From Romanomermis culicivorax (lineage: Eukaryota; Nematoda; Enoplea; Mermithida; Mermithidae), in contig CAWUHX010000073.1 of NCBI GenBank assembly GCA_963922205.1, forward strand, positions 310,001 to 374,000: 64,000 bases of DNA, in the 5' to 3' direction. The translations under genes were made by a program, and so were the position numbers. This document shows, in pieces, positions 31,161 through 43,839 of the stretch (position 1 is the stretch's first letter; each line of letters starts with the position of its first letter). The notes beneath the pieces are model-generated. The model saw nothing but the letters and a program-made list of their open reading frames with translations. It was not told where the DNA came from and ran no database searches.

Positions 31161-34044
31161 CAACGGCATTTTCAATGTCGAGGTTAAAGTGACCTGCAGG
31201 CTGGAAATCTGATCAAGCTAGAAATTGTGGTGAGATCCATGGGAAAATTTTTAGGATTCAGTGCCTAAAAAGCCAGAATTCAGCCTACTTTATAATAATC
31301 ATTCAAACCTGATATGAAATTATCAATGCATCCACCAATGATTGAGCTTTATGGAGTCTATAGCTGAGGATGGCATCAAACTTATATTTTTAGATTTACA
31401 CCATTAACTCTTCCTAATTGGCCAGGGAGCACATTTTATCTTGCTACAAAGAGTTTGTTTAATTCATCTAATTGATACCAGTAAAGACTAAACATAAAAT
31501 CTCAATTTGAATATCATGCTGATAAACACAGTTCTGCCTGGGGATGTACAACTTCTATACCACAGATGCACATTGTATACCCATATCTCAAAGTTTTTAC
31601 CGTAATTATCTCTTTTAGCCTCTCTCAAACGTTTGATATGCATCTCTGTTCTACACTATATTGATATAAAATCCTTTGGAATTTTAAGACTATATATTCA
31701 TTGCACATACCAATTAAGTAGAAATAATAGAAAAAAACTCGTTTTCATGAGAAAAATTTTAAAATTTTCTTGACTGCTGTTCTTTGCTCCATATATGATA
31801 ATAAAGCACATTTTAACTCTTCTTAATCAGCTTGATTAAAGAAACTGTGTGTTAATCCATTGTAGAATTCCAGTGGTACCTTTTGCAATAATGGCATTGT
31901 CCCAATTATTTTGATTTGAGTGATCACTCATAGGTTTGTAACCACTGCTTGAAATAAGCCAGAGGAACCAATGTAAGTATCAATTTGCAATATGCTGGAG
32001 AGACCAATAATATTATATTAATTCGACAAATATTAGGCGATACTAAACTCAGAAAAATAGAAAAAATATTCTGAGCATTTTACTCTGACCAGTGGCTAAT
32101 TTAGTAGACAAATGTCAGACAAGATCAATTAGTGAAATTTTTCAGAAGATTACGAATAATTACTGATTGAAGCTATTCTAAAGTGTTTTACTGTTGATGA
32201 TCTTGGAAAATTGAAGGGTTAATGTTTCAGGGGTAAATGAACAATTTTTCATCACAATAGAAGATCAGTAAACATTTAGGATATTTTATGTGCTGAGCTT
32301 CTCTCAGAACAGCTGCTTTTTTGTTTCAGCTTCCTGTACATAAAACTTGGATATTTATCAAAGGAATGCTGTTTTGCTTTAGTTAAAAACTACACATTTA
32401 CTTGAGCTTTTCTATCATTTTTTGACAAAGACTTCAACATTTTCTATCAAAATTCACTTAAAATTCAAACTTCCTGCCAAAATCCAGTTAAAACTCTAAA
32501 TTTTTCAAAATAATTCTCAATCGGCTTTAAACAGCCGAAAATTCAATTATTTCCCTAAATTTAGTTCAAATTCTACATTTTCTGACGAAATCTCAAAATT
32601 TTCAATCAAAAATCACTCTAAATTTAAATTTCTTTCAGAAATTCAGTTCCAAACTCAAAATTTTTTTTTACAAAACTCAACTTTAAATTAAATTTTCCTC
32701 GAAAAATATGTTTTGAATTCAAATTACTCTGTCAAAAATTTCTCAACCCCTCTGCTTTCTTCAGAGATTAACCAAACTTCATTTTTTTCCAAAAATTAAG
32801 TTCAGTTCTGAGTAGAAGTTCATGTTTAGATTGCATTATTCAAGGGAAAGATTGATTTAATATCAATAAATCATCTACCACTACATAATTTTAAGATTAT
32901 TTGAACATCAATGAAAAAAATTCGACTATCAGTGCAGTTCTACATGGTGAAACAGTAGAAACAAGAAACTTACATTTCTGGAGCAAATCTTCATGGCTCT
33001 AACCATTGAACAAATATAATAAATAGAAAAAAGAGAGACAGAAGTTGCTCCTGTCTCGCTCTCTACCCTTCCCCACCACAAAAAGAATGGGAGCACCACA
33101 AAATTCCTACAATTCAGATGACCCAGAGAGCACTGGTGTTCAGAGAGGAATCCAGTTTTCCTGTCTACCAATTAAACATGCACATACTGAAGAGTTAAAG
33201 AATGAGTAGGTAAGAAGGAAAGTGTTTGCTTTGCAAGACTTGTATGTCTAACATTGACTTGTTTAATTTTTTCACTGGACTTTAAAAATAGTTACAGAAA
33301 TACCACATAATTGATATTCACATATAGCCAGGGTTACCTACATAAAACAATACAACAGTTTTGTCAAGCAGGTTCTATAATGGCAGAAAAGGGATCAATA
33401 ATGACTAATTTATTCCTGGAGCATTTCTTATTAATATCATAGATCAACAAAATTAGACAACGAATTTGACTAGATTTGATTACTCCTAGTGTGATATACT
33501 ACAACATTCCTGAACCTCCATGTTGATAAATATACTCTAATTTTCTTTATTTTCTGATGATGTGAAGTACTAACGTTCTTTTCTAATTGGAGTTGATCAT
33601 ATCTAATGTGGGCACTGCATCTTCTCCAAACATCCAATCCTGGAGTTCCAATGTGAAAACACAAAACTCCATGTAGCACTGATCTGATTATAGATTCATG
33701 AGCTGATTCTTATCTTCAGCTTCATGACTGTATCCAGTTTTTATTTGCTGGTCAGCTGTATTCCAAAGAAATCAGCTCATCAGTGCTATAGGGGCATATT
33801 ACTTTGAAATTGGGGTTACTAATAATAGAACTCTACCTTAGTGTCCTTGGTTATCAATCTTGTTTTCTATGTTGTCCTTGGTCATGCACCAGGCTGCAAG
33901 TGTACCCTGCTAAATAAATAAGGTTATTATTGAACATTTTTGAATTATTGTTGCTATGAACCATGCCTAACTCACCAGAATCTATGGGATCAGACTATTC
34001 AGGCTCCTTCGAGAGACATTTGTGTTGCTGTTACTACAACTCTT
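31161..34044. other. Long stretch without recognised genes
   Basis: AT-rich. The part at 32420-32760 is a degenerate run of 25-35-bp units built from TCAAAATTC/AAATTCA motifs. Minus-strand frames at 32929-33171 and 33470-33679 have no domain or coding character. Confidence 0.4.
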
Positions 34045-34570
34045 CTAGGTCTTTGAGAATGGCATCATCATCATTTTCCTCAGAAGACAATCGTTCCTTA
34101 CTTGGAAAGGAGATTCTACCAATGAGCCTAGCACAAACTCATTGAAGAGCACATAATAATGCCAAGGGGTTGGGTTATTTATGGCCATCTCATCATTTTC
34201 TCCAATTGTATATGGGATATCCCCGGCATTGAAATTTTCAATCAGGTCATCCACATTGTATCAAATTTTTCTCCCCTTGGGAAGGTAAATTGATGTCTTC
34301 AATGCCCTCATCTCCATCTTCATGAAACAATGTGAAACTGAACAATGGGATGCATTGTTGCATCTTATTGCTGTCAGTCACATTCTTCTCCCTCTCATAT
34401 AGGCATGTAAAGTTGGCAGTCAACACATGGTTTGTAAAAAGATGGCAAGCTATTAAGCAGTGTCTTCTCTCTACTATTACTACTATTAGATCCATTCTAC
34501 TATTAGATCCATTCAAATCTTTGTGAGGCATATCTTTTACATATATGTAAGCATGAGGAAAGACAGACAC
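34045..34570 (-). other. Unassigned weak open frames
   Basis: Two overlapping minus-strand frames (69 and 107 codons) have acidic, protein-like composition but no motif I can name. They could be remnants of an unidentified transposon gene. Confidence that they code is low. Confidence 0.2.
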
Positions 34571-35052
34571 AATAGAACTGTTTTGATAAAAAGAACCGAT
34601 ATTAGGTGCAAATTCTTTGAGAGGAATGTTTTCATCTGTGCAAAATATGAATTTTCATGAACTTTGTGCAATAGGGCAACTTCAGGAATCACAAGGTTCA
34701 ACAGTATGCCTAATCTGTAAAATTGAGCTCTTCTTCATTAGTATTTACAAGTGAAATATCTAAAAAAATGTTTTCCAAATTAAAATTTATATTCATACTC
34801 ATATCATGTAAATTTATACCTGTGTCTGTGGGTGCAAGCATTGTTTTGATTTGTTTCCATTCTTTTTTTTTTATTCAGATGTGCTGTGTCTGTATTGGGC
34901 TGTACTCATTATGTTTATTTAGCTGTAGTAAAAGGCAAAGTGATAATGAAACACAGAAAGGGAAAAGTAAAGGGGAAAACATAATAAAGAAAAAGAAGTA
35001 GGAAAAAAATTAAGGCTGAAATGTGTACCTGACATATGTTCTTGTTTTCTTA

Positions 35053-35484
35053 GGCCCAAATTACGGAAAGTGGGTTAAACATGGGTAAGAGTAAGAGCAG
35101 AATGGCGTAGGTAGATAAAACTCTAGTAAAATTTCAGATAGAATTGTAGGTAAATAAAACTCAAGTAAAATCTCGGGTTAAAGCTTTAAGTTAAACATTA
35201 AATTAAAGTTTGGCTGAAATCGCAGGTTATTTTCATGTCTTTTTCACCAACTCTTCAACTAACTTTTACTTTACCCACTTTCAGTAATTTCATGTTGGAT
35301 AAAATCGATGGTGAAAAAAATTACTCTAGATTTCACCTGCCTTTAACCAGTCATTTCACCCTCAATTTTAGTCGAACTTTACTTGGCTTTAACCTGAGAT
35401 TTTACTCAAGTTTTATTTACCTACGATTTTAGGGGCTTTTTTTTACTCTTACCCACATTTAACCCACTTTTTGTAATTTGGGCC
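35053..35484. mobile_element. Hairpin MITE, Harbinger-like
   Basis: Inverted ends GGCCCAAATTACGGAAAGTG and its near-complement extend inward to TGGGTAAGAGTAA with few mismatches. TTA flanks both sides (35050-35052 and 35485-35487). The 432-bp interior is also self-complementary (AACTCAAGTAAAAT... against ...ATTTTACTCAAGTT), so it can fold into one long hairpin. A TTA duplication suggests PIF/Harbinger. Confidence 0.75.
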
Positions 35485-35487
35485 TTA

Positions 35488-36489
35488 ATGTCTGAGAGTA
35501 AGTCACAATGCAAAAAGTAATAAATTTTGTTCAATTGTTAACCTGAAACATAGATGTTTCAGTTGAAAAGTTGATTATATATATATTTTCACTTTATGGA
35601 TAGCAGGATAGAGGGAAAGTTTAATGGTTCTGAAATTTGTTCTATTTTTTGTTTTTCAGAATACACTACTGTATATTATGTTTGCACATATGAATCTTGC
35701 TAACGATATTTCTCAGAATTTTTAAATGGTAAATTAAATTTCAATTTGGTGGTTGAAAAACCATGCAGAGATTTAAGAGTATGAAAAACATAGTTTTTAT
35801 TGCAGGTTAAATCAAATGTAAGGTTTTCCATATCTGCTGAATACACTTTCCAATGTCGAATTAGCAGATATAAAAAAGTGGACATTCCTGCAAATGAATC
35901 TGTAGGCCACATATTTATTGATAAAATAATTGGTATGAGCAAAGAAAAGGAAGATCCTGTTTATTCTCTAATTATCATATTCAAAACATATTTGACCAAA
36001 GTACTAGAGAATGGAAAAATCATTCGTTGACAAAGAAAAGGATCTTTTAACAAATAGGTTAATAAGTAGCAAGTATAAGTCAGAAGTAGCAAAATGTACT
36101 GAACTCTGTTAGTGGAAATTTAAAAAGAGTTCTGAATGAAAATCATTTTTGGCAACAAACAATTGTTTCACCCATTTTTTTGGAAACAAAAAACATCAGT
36201 TGAAAATCAGGGATTATAAAGTAGTGGGATACAAAAAATAAGAAAAAATTGAAACATGTTCAACATGGGGTAGGGCACTTCTGTCAAAGGGCCAACCAAT
36301 AGACAAAATAATATCTTTGCAAATGCATAGAATGTATTATTGTTAGTCTATCCTGAACTAAGATCCAATCATGTAATAACTTCTAATTCTCAAATCATGT
36401 GTTCAGAACCATTTTGTACTTGCATCTTCTGTCCTAAACATGGAGATCTGCATCAAAATTAACAGAAAAATGTTTCCAACCAAGATGAT
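35488..36489. other. No confident feature
   Basis: AT-rich. Opposing open frames at 35700-36030 are short and without a motif. Confidence 0.3.
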
Positions 36490-36708
36490 ATGTCTGAAAT
36501 GGACACTGCCAAGGCAAAAACAGAAAAAGCGATCAAAAACAATCAACTAGCCATTGACACATTAACAGTAGCTTTAAACGCCATAGAAATTGAAGCCAAA
36601 AGCGAAACAGATCCAGTGATCAAGGAAAAATTGTCCAGCTTAAAGCAGCAATTCACTCAATTGATAACTAGTAAAAAAATCTACCAAAATGACAAACCTC
36701 ATTTTTGA
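36490..36708 (+). CDS. Small charged, coiled-coil-like ORF (72 aa)
   Basis: An ATG-started frame of Lys/Glu/Ala/Thr-rich sequence with heptad-like spacing (AIDTLTVALNAIEIEAKSET, then DPVIKEKLSSLKQQFTQLI). Composition is more protein-like than neighbouring random frames. No family recognised; it might be the start of a retroelement Gag or a single exon. Confidence 0.3.
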   Translation: MSEMDTAKAKTEKAIKNNQLAIDTLTVALNAIEIEAKSETDPVIKEKLSSLKQQFTQLITSKKIYQNDKPHF

Positions 36709-37009
36709 TTTCATATCCAACTCTATACTTCAGGCTATAACAGTAGTACGAAGGTATGTCCAATCAGGCCAAATTGGAAATGACCTTTGGTAATGACAGT
36801 AGTCGGTAATTTGTGAAGAAGTGATTTTTGATGATCATGATTCATGATGATCATGACTTTTACATTTTTAGAAAGGATGGGTTGAGACAGTGCTGTAAGC
36901 GAAAAATTTTGAGGAATAAGATGAAGAATTGAAGATGTGACACGGGAATAGGATTCAGGTAAGTATTATATTAGTTACTGTAGTGATTGGTTAAAACAAG
37001 GGTGCTGAT

Positions 37010-37760
37010 TTCAGGTTTGGAATGTTTTTTGAAGGAGCTCATTTGCCAATATGGAAAATATTGGGTTTTGTCCGTTTTCGGGCAGTAGGTGTCAATCTGC
37101 TGATGATTGGCAATGAATGTTGAATTGAAAGTTCAAAAACGTTGGTGGATTTGGCGTCATTTTGTCATGAAGTGGTGTTCGACCCCTTAATTAATCATGG
37201 TGAAAAACTTGGTGGAAAAGACAAGGATCTCGAGATTGATGAGTCAAAGTTTGGAAAACGGAAATACCACTGTGGTGAGTGCTAATTTTGGATTTCTTGT
37301 ACAAGTTTGAGGGTTGGGTTAGGGTTAGTTACCGAGAATAAATAAAATGTGGTGGTAGCAGAATTTTGGAAAAGGTGGAAGTGATAAGTCTCAAACGGGA
37401 CTTAGGGTCTGTTTTTTTAAGGACACCATGTGGACGGGGTTTGAGTTATTGTTGGGTATAAACATGGTAGTGGTCATACATTTATGGTGCCCATGGAAAA
37501 TCGTACGAAGGATACATTATTAGCAATAATAAAAGAATGGATCTAGCTGGGAACAACTATCCACAGTGACTTATGGAGAGCCTACAATTATTTGAGTGTA
37601 AGGGATATTACTGAATATGGGTTTGGTGAAATTTATGGACAATTTGCAGGATGAAGGGCACAATCACTACACAGTGAACCACTTGATCAATTTTAAAGAT
37701 CCTGAAACTGGCATGCACACAAATTTGATGGAGTCATTATGGCATACAGCAAAGGCATCT
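37010..37760 (+). pseudogene. Merlin transposase relic (ISXO2/IS1016-like DDE) with an intron
   Basis: Exon 1 (about 37010-37274) ends in LEIDESKFGKRKYHCG, the first catalytic block of the IS1595/ISXO2-type transposase domain. A GTGAGT donor and a TTTTTTTAAG acceptor bound a 147-bp intron (37275-37421). The next exon continues in frame with HHVDGV, then FMVPMENRTKDTLLAIIKEW and TTIHSDLWRAYNYL (second Asp), and in another frame HYTVNHLINFKDPETGMHTN and MESLWHTAK (Glu). These are the conserved blocks of Merlin elements. A TGA replaces the Trp after HHVDGV, a TAG lies before TTIHSD, and a frame change follows, so it is dead. The right part was previously a coding 3' exon. Confidence 0.8.
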
Positions 37761-38802
37761 ATGTCATCCGCTGATCATGGCTGTCAAACTTTCACAATAT
37801 ATGTTTTTGCGTCGATGTCGCTAGTTGGAATTGGATCCAAGGTTGGAATTCTCCTGGTTGGCGGGCAAGCTTTATAACACAGCTGCAGCATTAGGATTGA
37901 GAGAAGGGGACGATGGGCCAGGGAGGGGCATTGCATTGGATGATAGTGTGGATGAAGTTGACGAATTTGGAAATCTAGTTTGTGGTTAGTATTTTCATGA
38001 TTTTAAAATTCTAATTACTGTATATGAGTTGTTAATTTTGAGCATCGATTTTTCAGATTGGTGAGTAGACATTCATTTTGTCTTTAATATTTTCCTTAGG
38101 CTTAGGCTTAGGGAACAGCTGCGCCTGAAGGGTGCAGCACTGTTGAGGCTCTTCCAAATGAGGTTGTTCACTAAAATAGTATTGAGTGTCTTAAAGGAAG
38201 ATCGTGTTGATACTTTCTGTTGGAATTGTGTAGTGGTAAGTGCACCAAGTCGATAGGCTGGTGGACCAGGTTGGATTCTTGGAGTAGGTATTATTTATCT
38301 GTAATCAGAAGGAGAATGTGACATGTGTGTAGATTTTATGCAAATGAGTTCATGGATGCAACAAGCGGCTGGATTTTCCACCTGATCTGAATAGCTGACA
38401 TCATGAGGAGTCCGAAAATACCAGTTTCGACCATAATTGGGAAGGAAACCGACTTGTAAAAAACTTCCTATGATTTTTTCAAATATATTGTTTTAATAAT
38501 AACCCCGATTTTGCTTCGGATTTAAAAAATGTCGAGTGAGTATTTTTTCCCATAAAGTTTCAACCGTTTTTCATTCTCATCTCTTCTCGTTTTATATTTT
38601 ATTTTTGTTACATTTGTTTGTCATCTACCCCACTGACAAAATGGCGAGGCTGGCGATTTTTTTTTGAAATTTGTTAGATAAGTAAGGCATGTTGAGGTCC
38701 ATGCTGGACTGTGGGCAATGTGGAGTACAGGTCTGGGACATCAATGTCCATTTGGGGTGGGGGTAGTCTCGCTTCAATGCGATTTTGGATGTTAGGAGTC
38801 AT
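37761..38802. other. Flank of the Merlin relic
   Basis: No further transposase block and no clear inverted end. A short TTAGGC run (three units) lies at about 38097-38114. Confidence 0.35.
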
Positions 38803-39270
38803 TTAGTTGGGGCAATATCTACTCCTGTGACCTTTTTGCTTACAAAGAAAACATTCTACATTTGAGTAGCTTCTTGATATGCAATGGCTGGATCTGTGAC
38901 CAGTCTGAGAACAGTGAATGCATCTGCTTTTACAGTCTCCAGTCATGTGATTACTCCTAAAGCAAATTTGGCATGACTTTTGAGTACATGATGCATTACA
39001 ATTTCTGGCGAAATGCCCGACTTGATTGCATTGAAAACATGTGATCTGTCTCAAATTACTGTAATCATGATGGGGTTGAGTTTGGGAATTTTGCATTATT
39101 TGCAATTGCAACTCCATGACTTGTTCCAATTTATGTAGGATTCCCTGCTGTTCAGTGTAATTGCCTAATGAAAGAATGGGTTCTGATTCAGGGGATATGA
39201 GGGGTATGGGGCTAGATTTCAATCTGTTTCTGAAAATTTGTTGTTCAACATAAGCTGCCTCGTCAGACAT
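38803..39270 (-). CDS. Four-zinc-knuckle (CCHC) protein, Gag-like
   Basis: 155 codons from ATG 39268-39270. The N-terminal half is a helical, glutamine-rich stretch. The C-terminal half has four CX2CX4HX4C knuckles: [42 protein letters not shown] and [14 protein letters not shown]. Such knuckles bind single-stranded nucleic acid in retroelement nucleocapsids and in CNBP-type proteins. The frame is intact and ends in a stop, but there is no protease or RT downstream on this strand. It is probably the nucleocapsid end of a Gag from another retroelement. It starts 23 bp from the oppositely directed integrase fragment. Confidence 0.6.
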   Translation of the reverse strand: MSDEAAYVEQQIFRNRLKSSPIPLISPESEPILSLGNYTEQQGILHKLEQVMELQLQIMQNSQTQPHHDYSNLRQITCFQCNQVGHFARNCNASCTQKSCQICFRSNHMTGDCKSRCIHCSQTGHRSSHCISRSYSNVECFLCKQKGHRSRYCPN

Positions 39271-39293
39271 GTCTGTTAGGGAGGTGGCCGAAA

Positions 39294-40307
39294 ATGGAAG
39301 AATCGATAATAAAGTGGATCAAAACATGCAAAATTTGTCAACAAACAACTTCACAGTTGCCGAAACCACCTCCGTTGATGCCGATACAACCGAAATATCC
39401 ATCTGAAATCGTCACGACCGACATAGTAAACATTTCCCCTCTGGGTGAGAAAAGATCATACGTCATTGTATTTCAAGACTACTTCACTAAATGGGTAAGT
39501 GCTCATTTGATTTCGAATCAAAAAGCTGCAACAATAGTCGAAAGTTTTGTAAACAACGTAGTTTTGGTTCATGGTAGCCCAAAACATCTTTTATCAGATC
39601 AAGGTTCAGGATTCACTTCAAATTTGATGAAAGACGTCGCGAAACTTCTTAAAGTTCAGAAAATCAATACCACTGCATATCACCTGCAATGTAACGGAAT
39701 GGTCGAAAGATTCAATCAAACGTTAATTTTGCAACTAAAAAAATTCACTGCTGAAGATCCCGATAATTGGGAACGATATTTACCTTACGCGACATTCGCC
39801 TATAATGCTGTTCCTCACACAGCTACTCACTTTTCTCCGTTTCGACTTTTGCAAGGGTATGAACCCAGAATTGCTTTAGATTTTGACTGCGCTAAAAGTC
39901 TAATATTACCGCTAAACTACGATGCATATCAGTACATCTTCACGCAAGCACAACTAACGTTATATAACGAAGTTTTGGAAAACTTGAAAAACGCATCCAA
40001 ATCGCATAAATGATACTTCGATAAGAAAGTTAAAGAACAGAAATACGATCTAAATGATCTCATACTGTTGATTAACAACAAAAAAGCGACTAAAATCGAC
40101 AAAGACTATATCCGACCCTTCATAGTGATCGAAAACTCCGAAATTTCGAAAAACGTCATAACAATGGATAGTTTAGGTTGTCCTGGACAATCTCAGAAAG
40201 TCTCACTTTCTCGCGTAAAGCCGTATTTGCCTCAAACGGCATTCCAAATTTTTAATGCGCAAGTCACTGGTCCTCCACAACTGACTGGTCACGCGCTACT
40301 GCATTGA
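39294..40307 (+). pseudogene. Gypsy integrase, 5' truncated, one TGA
   Basis: Begins inside the zinc motif (CKICQQ remains). It has the D,D35E core (Asp about 43, Asp about 102, Glu about 138) with [17 protein letters not shown] and [10 protein letters not shown], all close to the intact element's integrase and so from the same gypsy lineage. A TGA at 40011-40013 interrupts the frame after KSHK; the same frame then continues through YFDKKV to the GPY/F-like region (DYIRPFIVIE) and a final TGA near 40305. The expected residue at the TGA is basic, so CGA to TGA is likely. A conserved Pro in the YHPQ block is Leu. Confidence 0.85.
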
Positions 40308-41434
40308 GATCGAATTTTGTATTGTTCGTAAAATATTTATTTTCTACTTTGAAATCGATTCGTTTTTTATATTCCGTTTTCCATTTCGTCTTCACCATTC
40401 TGATCGTTTTGAACTAACCTATAACAGTCTTTCACAGACTAAAGGTAGCGTATGGCCGATTTGCGAGCTGCGATAAAACCTCCGTTTCGAAACATGCTTT
40501 CGTATAATCTACTAGGTGGCAGAGAAACCACGACATCGTAAACATTTCAAATTTTCCTACATCTCATCCATATCGCCGAGATTTCTTCTACAGTTTGGTA
40601 TTGATCCCCTCAATACCTTTCGAATTTCGAGTTTCAAAGTCTTCACCAGAAGCTTTATATATGTTTCTCTACAAAACTTAAAGCTTGCATCCCCTGCAAA
40701 CTTTCCAATCTGACGCCTCTGTGGCTAAAGATTCCATTCTGAAACACTGACGCTTCCGCAGCTAAAGACTCCCATCATCAGAATAAAGACTCCGGTCATC
40801 AAAATAGACTTCGGTCTTCCGTTCGAAATTTACCCTTGGCGATACATTCCGTAGAAATATTTCCTTCCATATACGAAAAGCGCCGCCAATGTTTCACATA
40901 GGAGGCCTACCCCAGGCTTTGTGAAACATCATGATTGCCATTCGGAAAGCTCGAAGGCTCGAAAAGGTCCGTGCACCTTTGGTCTTGGAAAAAACGTGCA
41001 TCTCCCACTACCACTCTCCAACTTTCCAAAAATTATACATATCTTTCACTCAAATTCTAATATATTTTGGTCAAAATTTAACTAATATTATGTTGCGAAT
41101 CGCCCTGTTGTTGAAAAATTGTCAGAATTGTTTACTTTTTCATATTGCTCAAATGTTTTGTAAATTTTGTTGTGAGTATCTGATTGCCGCCAAAGTCAAA
41201 TGAAAAGGTCCACCAAGAAAGAAAAATCGTCTGTGTCTGAAAGGAAAAAAAGAAACGATGCTAAAACGGGTTAAACTACCCTACTACACTGACTGTTTAC
41301 ACGTCCGAAAGCTCTACTGAAAATTGTATGCCGCTTGATCGATTGCAGACTCTACGATTGATGGAGAAAAGCGATCTTTAAAACTGCTCACTCCCGGAGA
41401 AAGAAAATTTGAATCGCTTGAGGCGATTTGCGTC
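40308..41434 (+). other. 3' non-coding region of the second gypsy element
   Basis: Between the integrase stop and the polypurine tract. No ORF3-like gene is present here; small frames have no motif. Confidence 0.5.
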
Positions 41435-41447
41435 AAAGGGGGCGGAG
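41435..41447 (+). promoter_or_regulatory. Polypurine tract of the second gypsy element
   Basis: AAAGGGGGCGGAG lies immediately before the TGTTGTGAAGC start of the LTR, the expected position for the plus-strand primer. Confidence 0.7.
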
Positions 41448-42016
41448 TGTTGTGAAGCGCCGATTGACTACAGTGTAAACTCATCGGTTTTACAAAGTGA
41501 TTCACAAGAACAAATCGTTTCAGAGCTCAATGTTGCTCAAAGTTGTTCGAAGGTTCACAACATCGAACATTACACTCGAAGAACATTTGTGAAAAAGTTA
41601 GTTCTCGTTTTTGTGGTGGTCGTGAGCAGTCGTATCTCTTGCTGTCCATCGCGACCCATTTTGAACATTGTGAAGGGGCGATTTGCAGTAGTAAGTTTTT
41701 GTTTAATAAAATATATAATCCTCTCATCGCTCAATACTAAAGTAGTAGTAAGACTGGTCCAGTAACGGTCGTAAGTGTATAGCCAGTTTCGGCATCTGAA
41801 AACCTTTGACAACCTGAGCAAAGATCCCTGGATAAATTGACACAGCACTCTCTACGAGCCCGTCAATCTCTTGCGTTCGATTATCGTTGCGTAAATCCGA
41901 TAAACACTCCGAGTGTTCCGTTTCTAGCGTTCCACATGCTCTTCTACATTCCGTACATCTCTTCTAAAACGCGCGATAAATCGTCAAGCTAATCTTATTT
42001 TCTCAGGCAGGACACA
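41448..42016 (+). repeat. 3' LTR of the second gypsy element
   Basis: Starts TGTTGTGAAGC directly after the polypurine tract, contains an AATAAA signal near 41705, and probably ends at GGACACA around 42014-42016. The matching 5' LTR is not in the window, so the end is an estimate. Confidence 0.6.
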
Positions 42017-42459
42017 CTTCCCCCCTCCAATTACATGTATGACCATAAGCATGTCTACTTTACTTACTAGTTAGCATTCAATAGTTGTTACCACATAGAA
42101 TGTCTCATCTCGTGGTTTACTCAGTTAATCTTCAATATTATGTCTTGATATTTGACTAAAATGAAGATTTTTTCGATTCTTTTCCCAAAAATTTTCTATG
42201 GTTTTTACAAATTTTTGATCTTTGTGAACATAATTTTTTGAACGTCATGTACATAATTTTTTGCATTCGGCAAATAATCGAAACATCATCAGTTTGAGAC
42301 AGTGATGTGACTGATATTGCTGGTTGAATCATTCAAAATCTTGGTTGCTTTTCTGATTTTACAAATAAAATTAGGTGGCATGCTCCCAATATAACTGTGT
42401 TTTGTCCAACTATGAAAAATACTTGAATTGAATGAAAAATCAGACCAATTATCAAGGAA

Positions 42460-43080
42460 ATGAATGTTGCAACCTGAACTTTTGCATTAATTCAAGATAG
42501 AAATTGAAGACATAATTCCCGACTGCGATTTTAGAACTTCTTTCACGAATATCTGTCGAAGAGATTTATTTTCCAGCGTTTTAGAATATAAAAACCCGAA
42601 AATTTTTCCGGCGCAGGGGAACAAATTACCCTTCGTCAGTTTGATTTTAATTTATTTCTCAACGTTGTGAAGGTTTATTTTCCAGCGTTTTTAAAGGGCA
42701 AATGCAAAAAAAATTCTGGTGCTTCGCGCTGAACCAAGAACTAAATAAAATTAGATGATTCTAATCGGAACCACAGAAATGTTAATAGCGGATAAATTCG
42801 TGAGAACTCTTTCGTTAACATGCTTAACCCACTCCTGTAGAACATCAATATAGTCTTCATGAGCTCAATTTGACTACCAGAATTTTCTCAATTTTTTTCA
42901 TTATTGCAGGTTTTTGACTGCAAATACAACAAAATGCTTGGGTGAATTCCTAAAATGCATGAAAAAGCATCGGTAGCCACATTACAAACGTATTTAAAAA
43001 TGTGGAAAATTTTTTGCAAATGAAAAAAATTTTAAGTCTGGTTCTCATGTGCAAAGAAATCTTCGAGGAAAAAAATGGTG
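42460..43080. repeat. Dispersed repeat, forward copy
   Basis: Shares long stretches with the complement of 58200-58830, for example TTTATTTTCCAGCGTTTTAG, TAATCGGAACCACAGAAATG and AAAATGCTTGGGT. Parts recur at 3000-3160 and 19330-19510. It is non-coding. Confidence 0.7.
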
Positions 43081-43109
43081 AATGCCATACCTGTACTTGG
43101 GGGGTGGGG

Positions 43110-43535
43110 TTGGGGGCATACCTGTAAGACCTTCGACCAGTTGGGGGGGGGGGTAAATCCGAAATTTTGGGGGGGTAGGAAAAAGTCGAAATTTTTCCCA
43201 AAAAAGGCCAAAAAACATACACTTTTTTGAAAATTTTTTTCAAACTGGGGGGGTTGGGGGGAAAATGATTTTGGGTACAGGGTTGGCCAAGTTGGGGGGG
43301 TCCTCCCCCAACCCCTCCCAAGAACAGGTATGGTTGGGGGGGACCCCCCCCCCCAACTTGGCCAACCCTGTACCCAAAATCATTCCCCCCAACCCCTCCC
43401 CAGTTTGGAAAAAGTTAAAAAAATTTCCAAAAAAGTGTATGTTTTTTGGCCTTTTTTGGGAAAAATTTCGACTTTTTCCTACCCCCCCCCCCAAATTTAG
43501 GATTTACCCCCCCCCCAACTGGTCGGAGGTCCACG
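43110..43535. repeat. Large palindrome with G and C homopolymer tracts
   Basis: Two arms of about 200 bp meet near 43325. The left arm (43129 onward) and the complement of the right arm (ending about 43530) share ACCAGTTGGGGG, TAGGAAAAAGTCGAAATTTT, GGCCAAAAAACATACACTTT and TTTTGGGTACAGGGTTGGCC. G runs of 7-11 on the left face C runs on the right. The open frames found in it are mirror by-products. Confidence 0.85.
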
Positions 43536-43839
43536 TCGATTTAGAGCTGCAACTCCGGCTGGCTACGCCCCTGTGTTATAACAGTTAGCTCCGCCTATCG
43601 CATACTTTGTGGTAAGCTTTCTCTCATGCGAATCAAAGCGGCAAGATTACTGTACTCTGGCGATATGCCTAGTTTCTGTGTGTTGAAATCGCTCTCTTCT
43701 CTCCCAGCGGACTTACCCATCCATGATTCTGTTTTACTTTATATGGCAACTAAGTTGTTCTACTTTCCCGAGTGTATGAATTCTGGTCCGGACACGATCT
43801 GAAAACTGAGTATCCCATTTTCTGGTTTTGTCAATATTT

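Noticed and set aside
38097..38114. TTAGGC telomere-like run
   Set aside because: Only three units and no longer array; not evidence of a telomere or of a nematode host.
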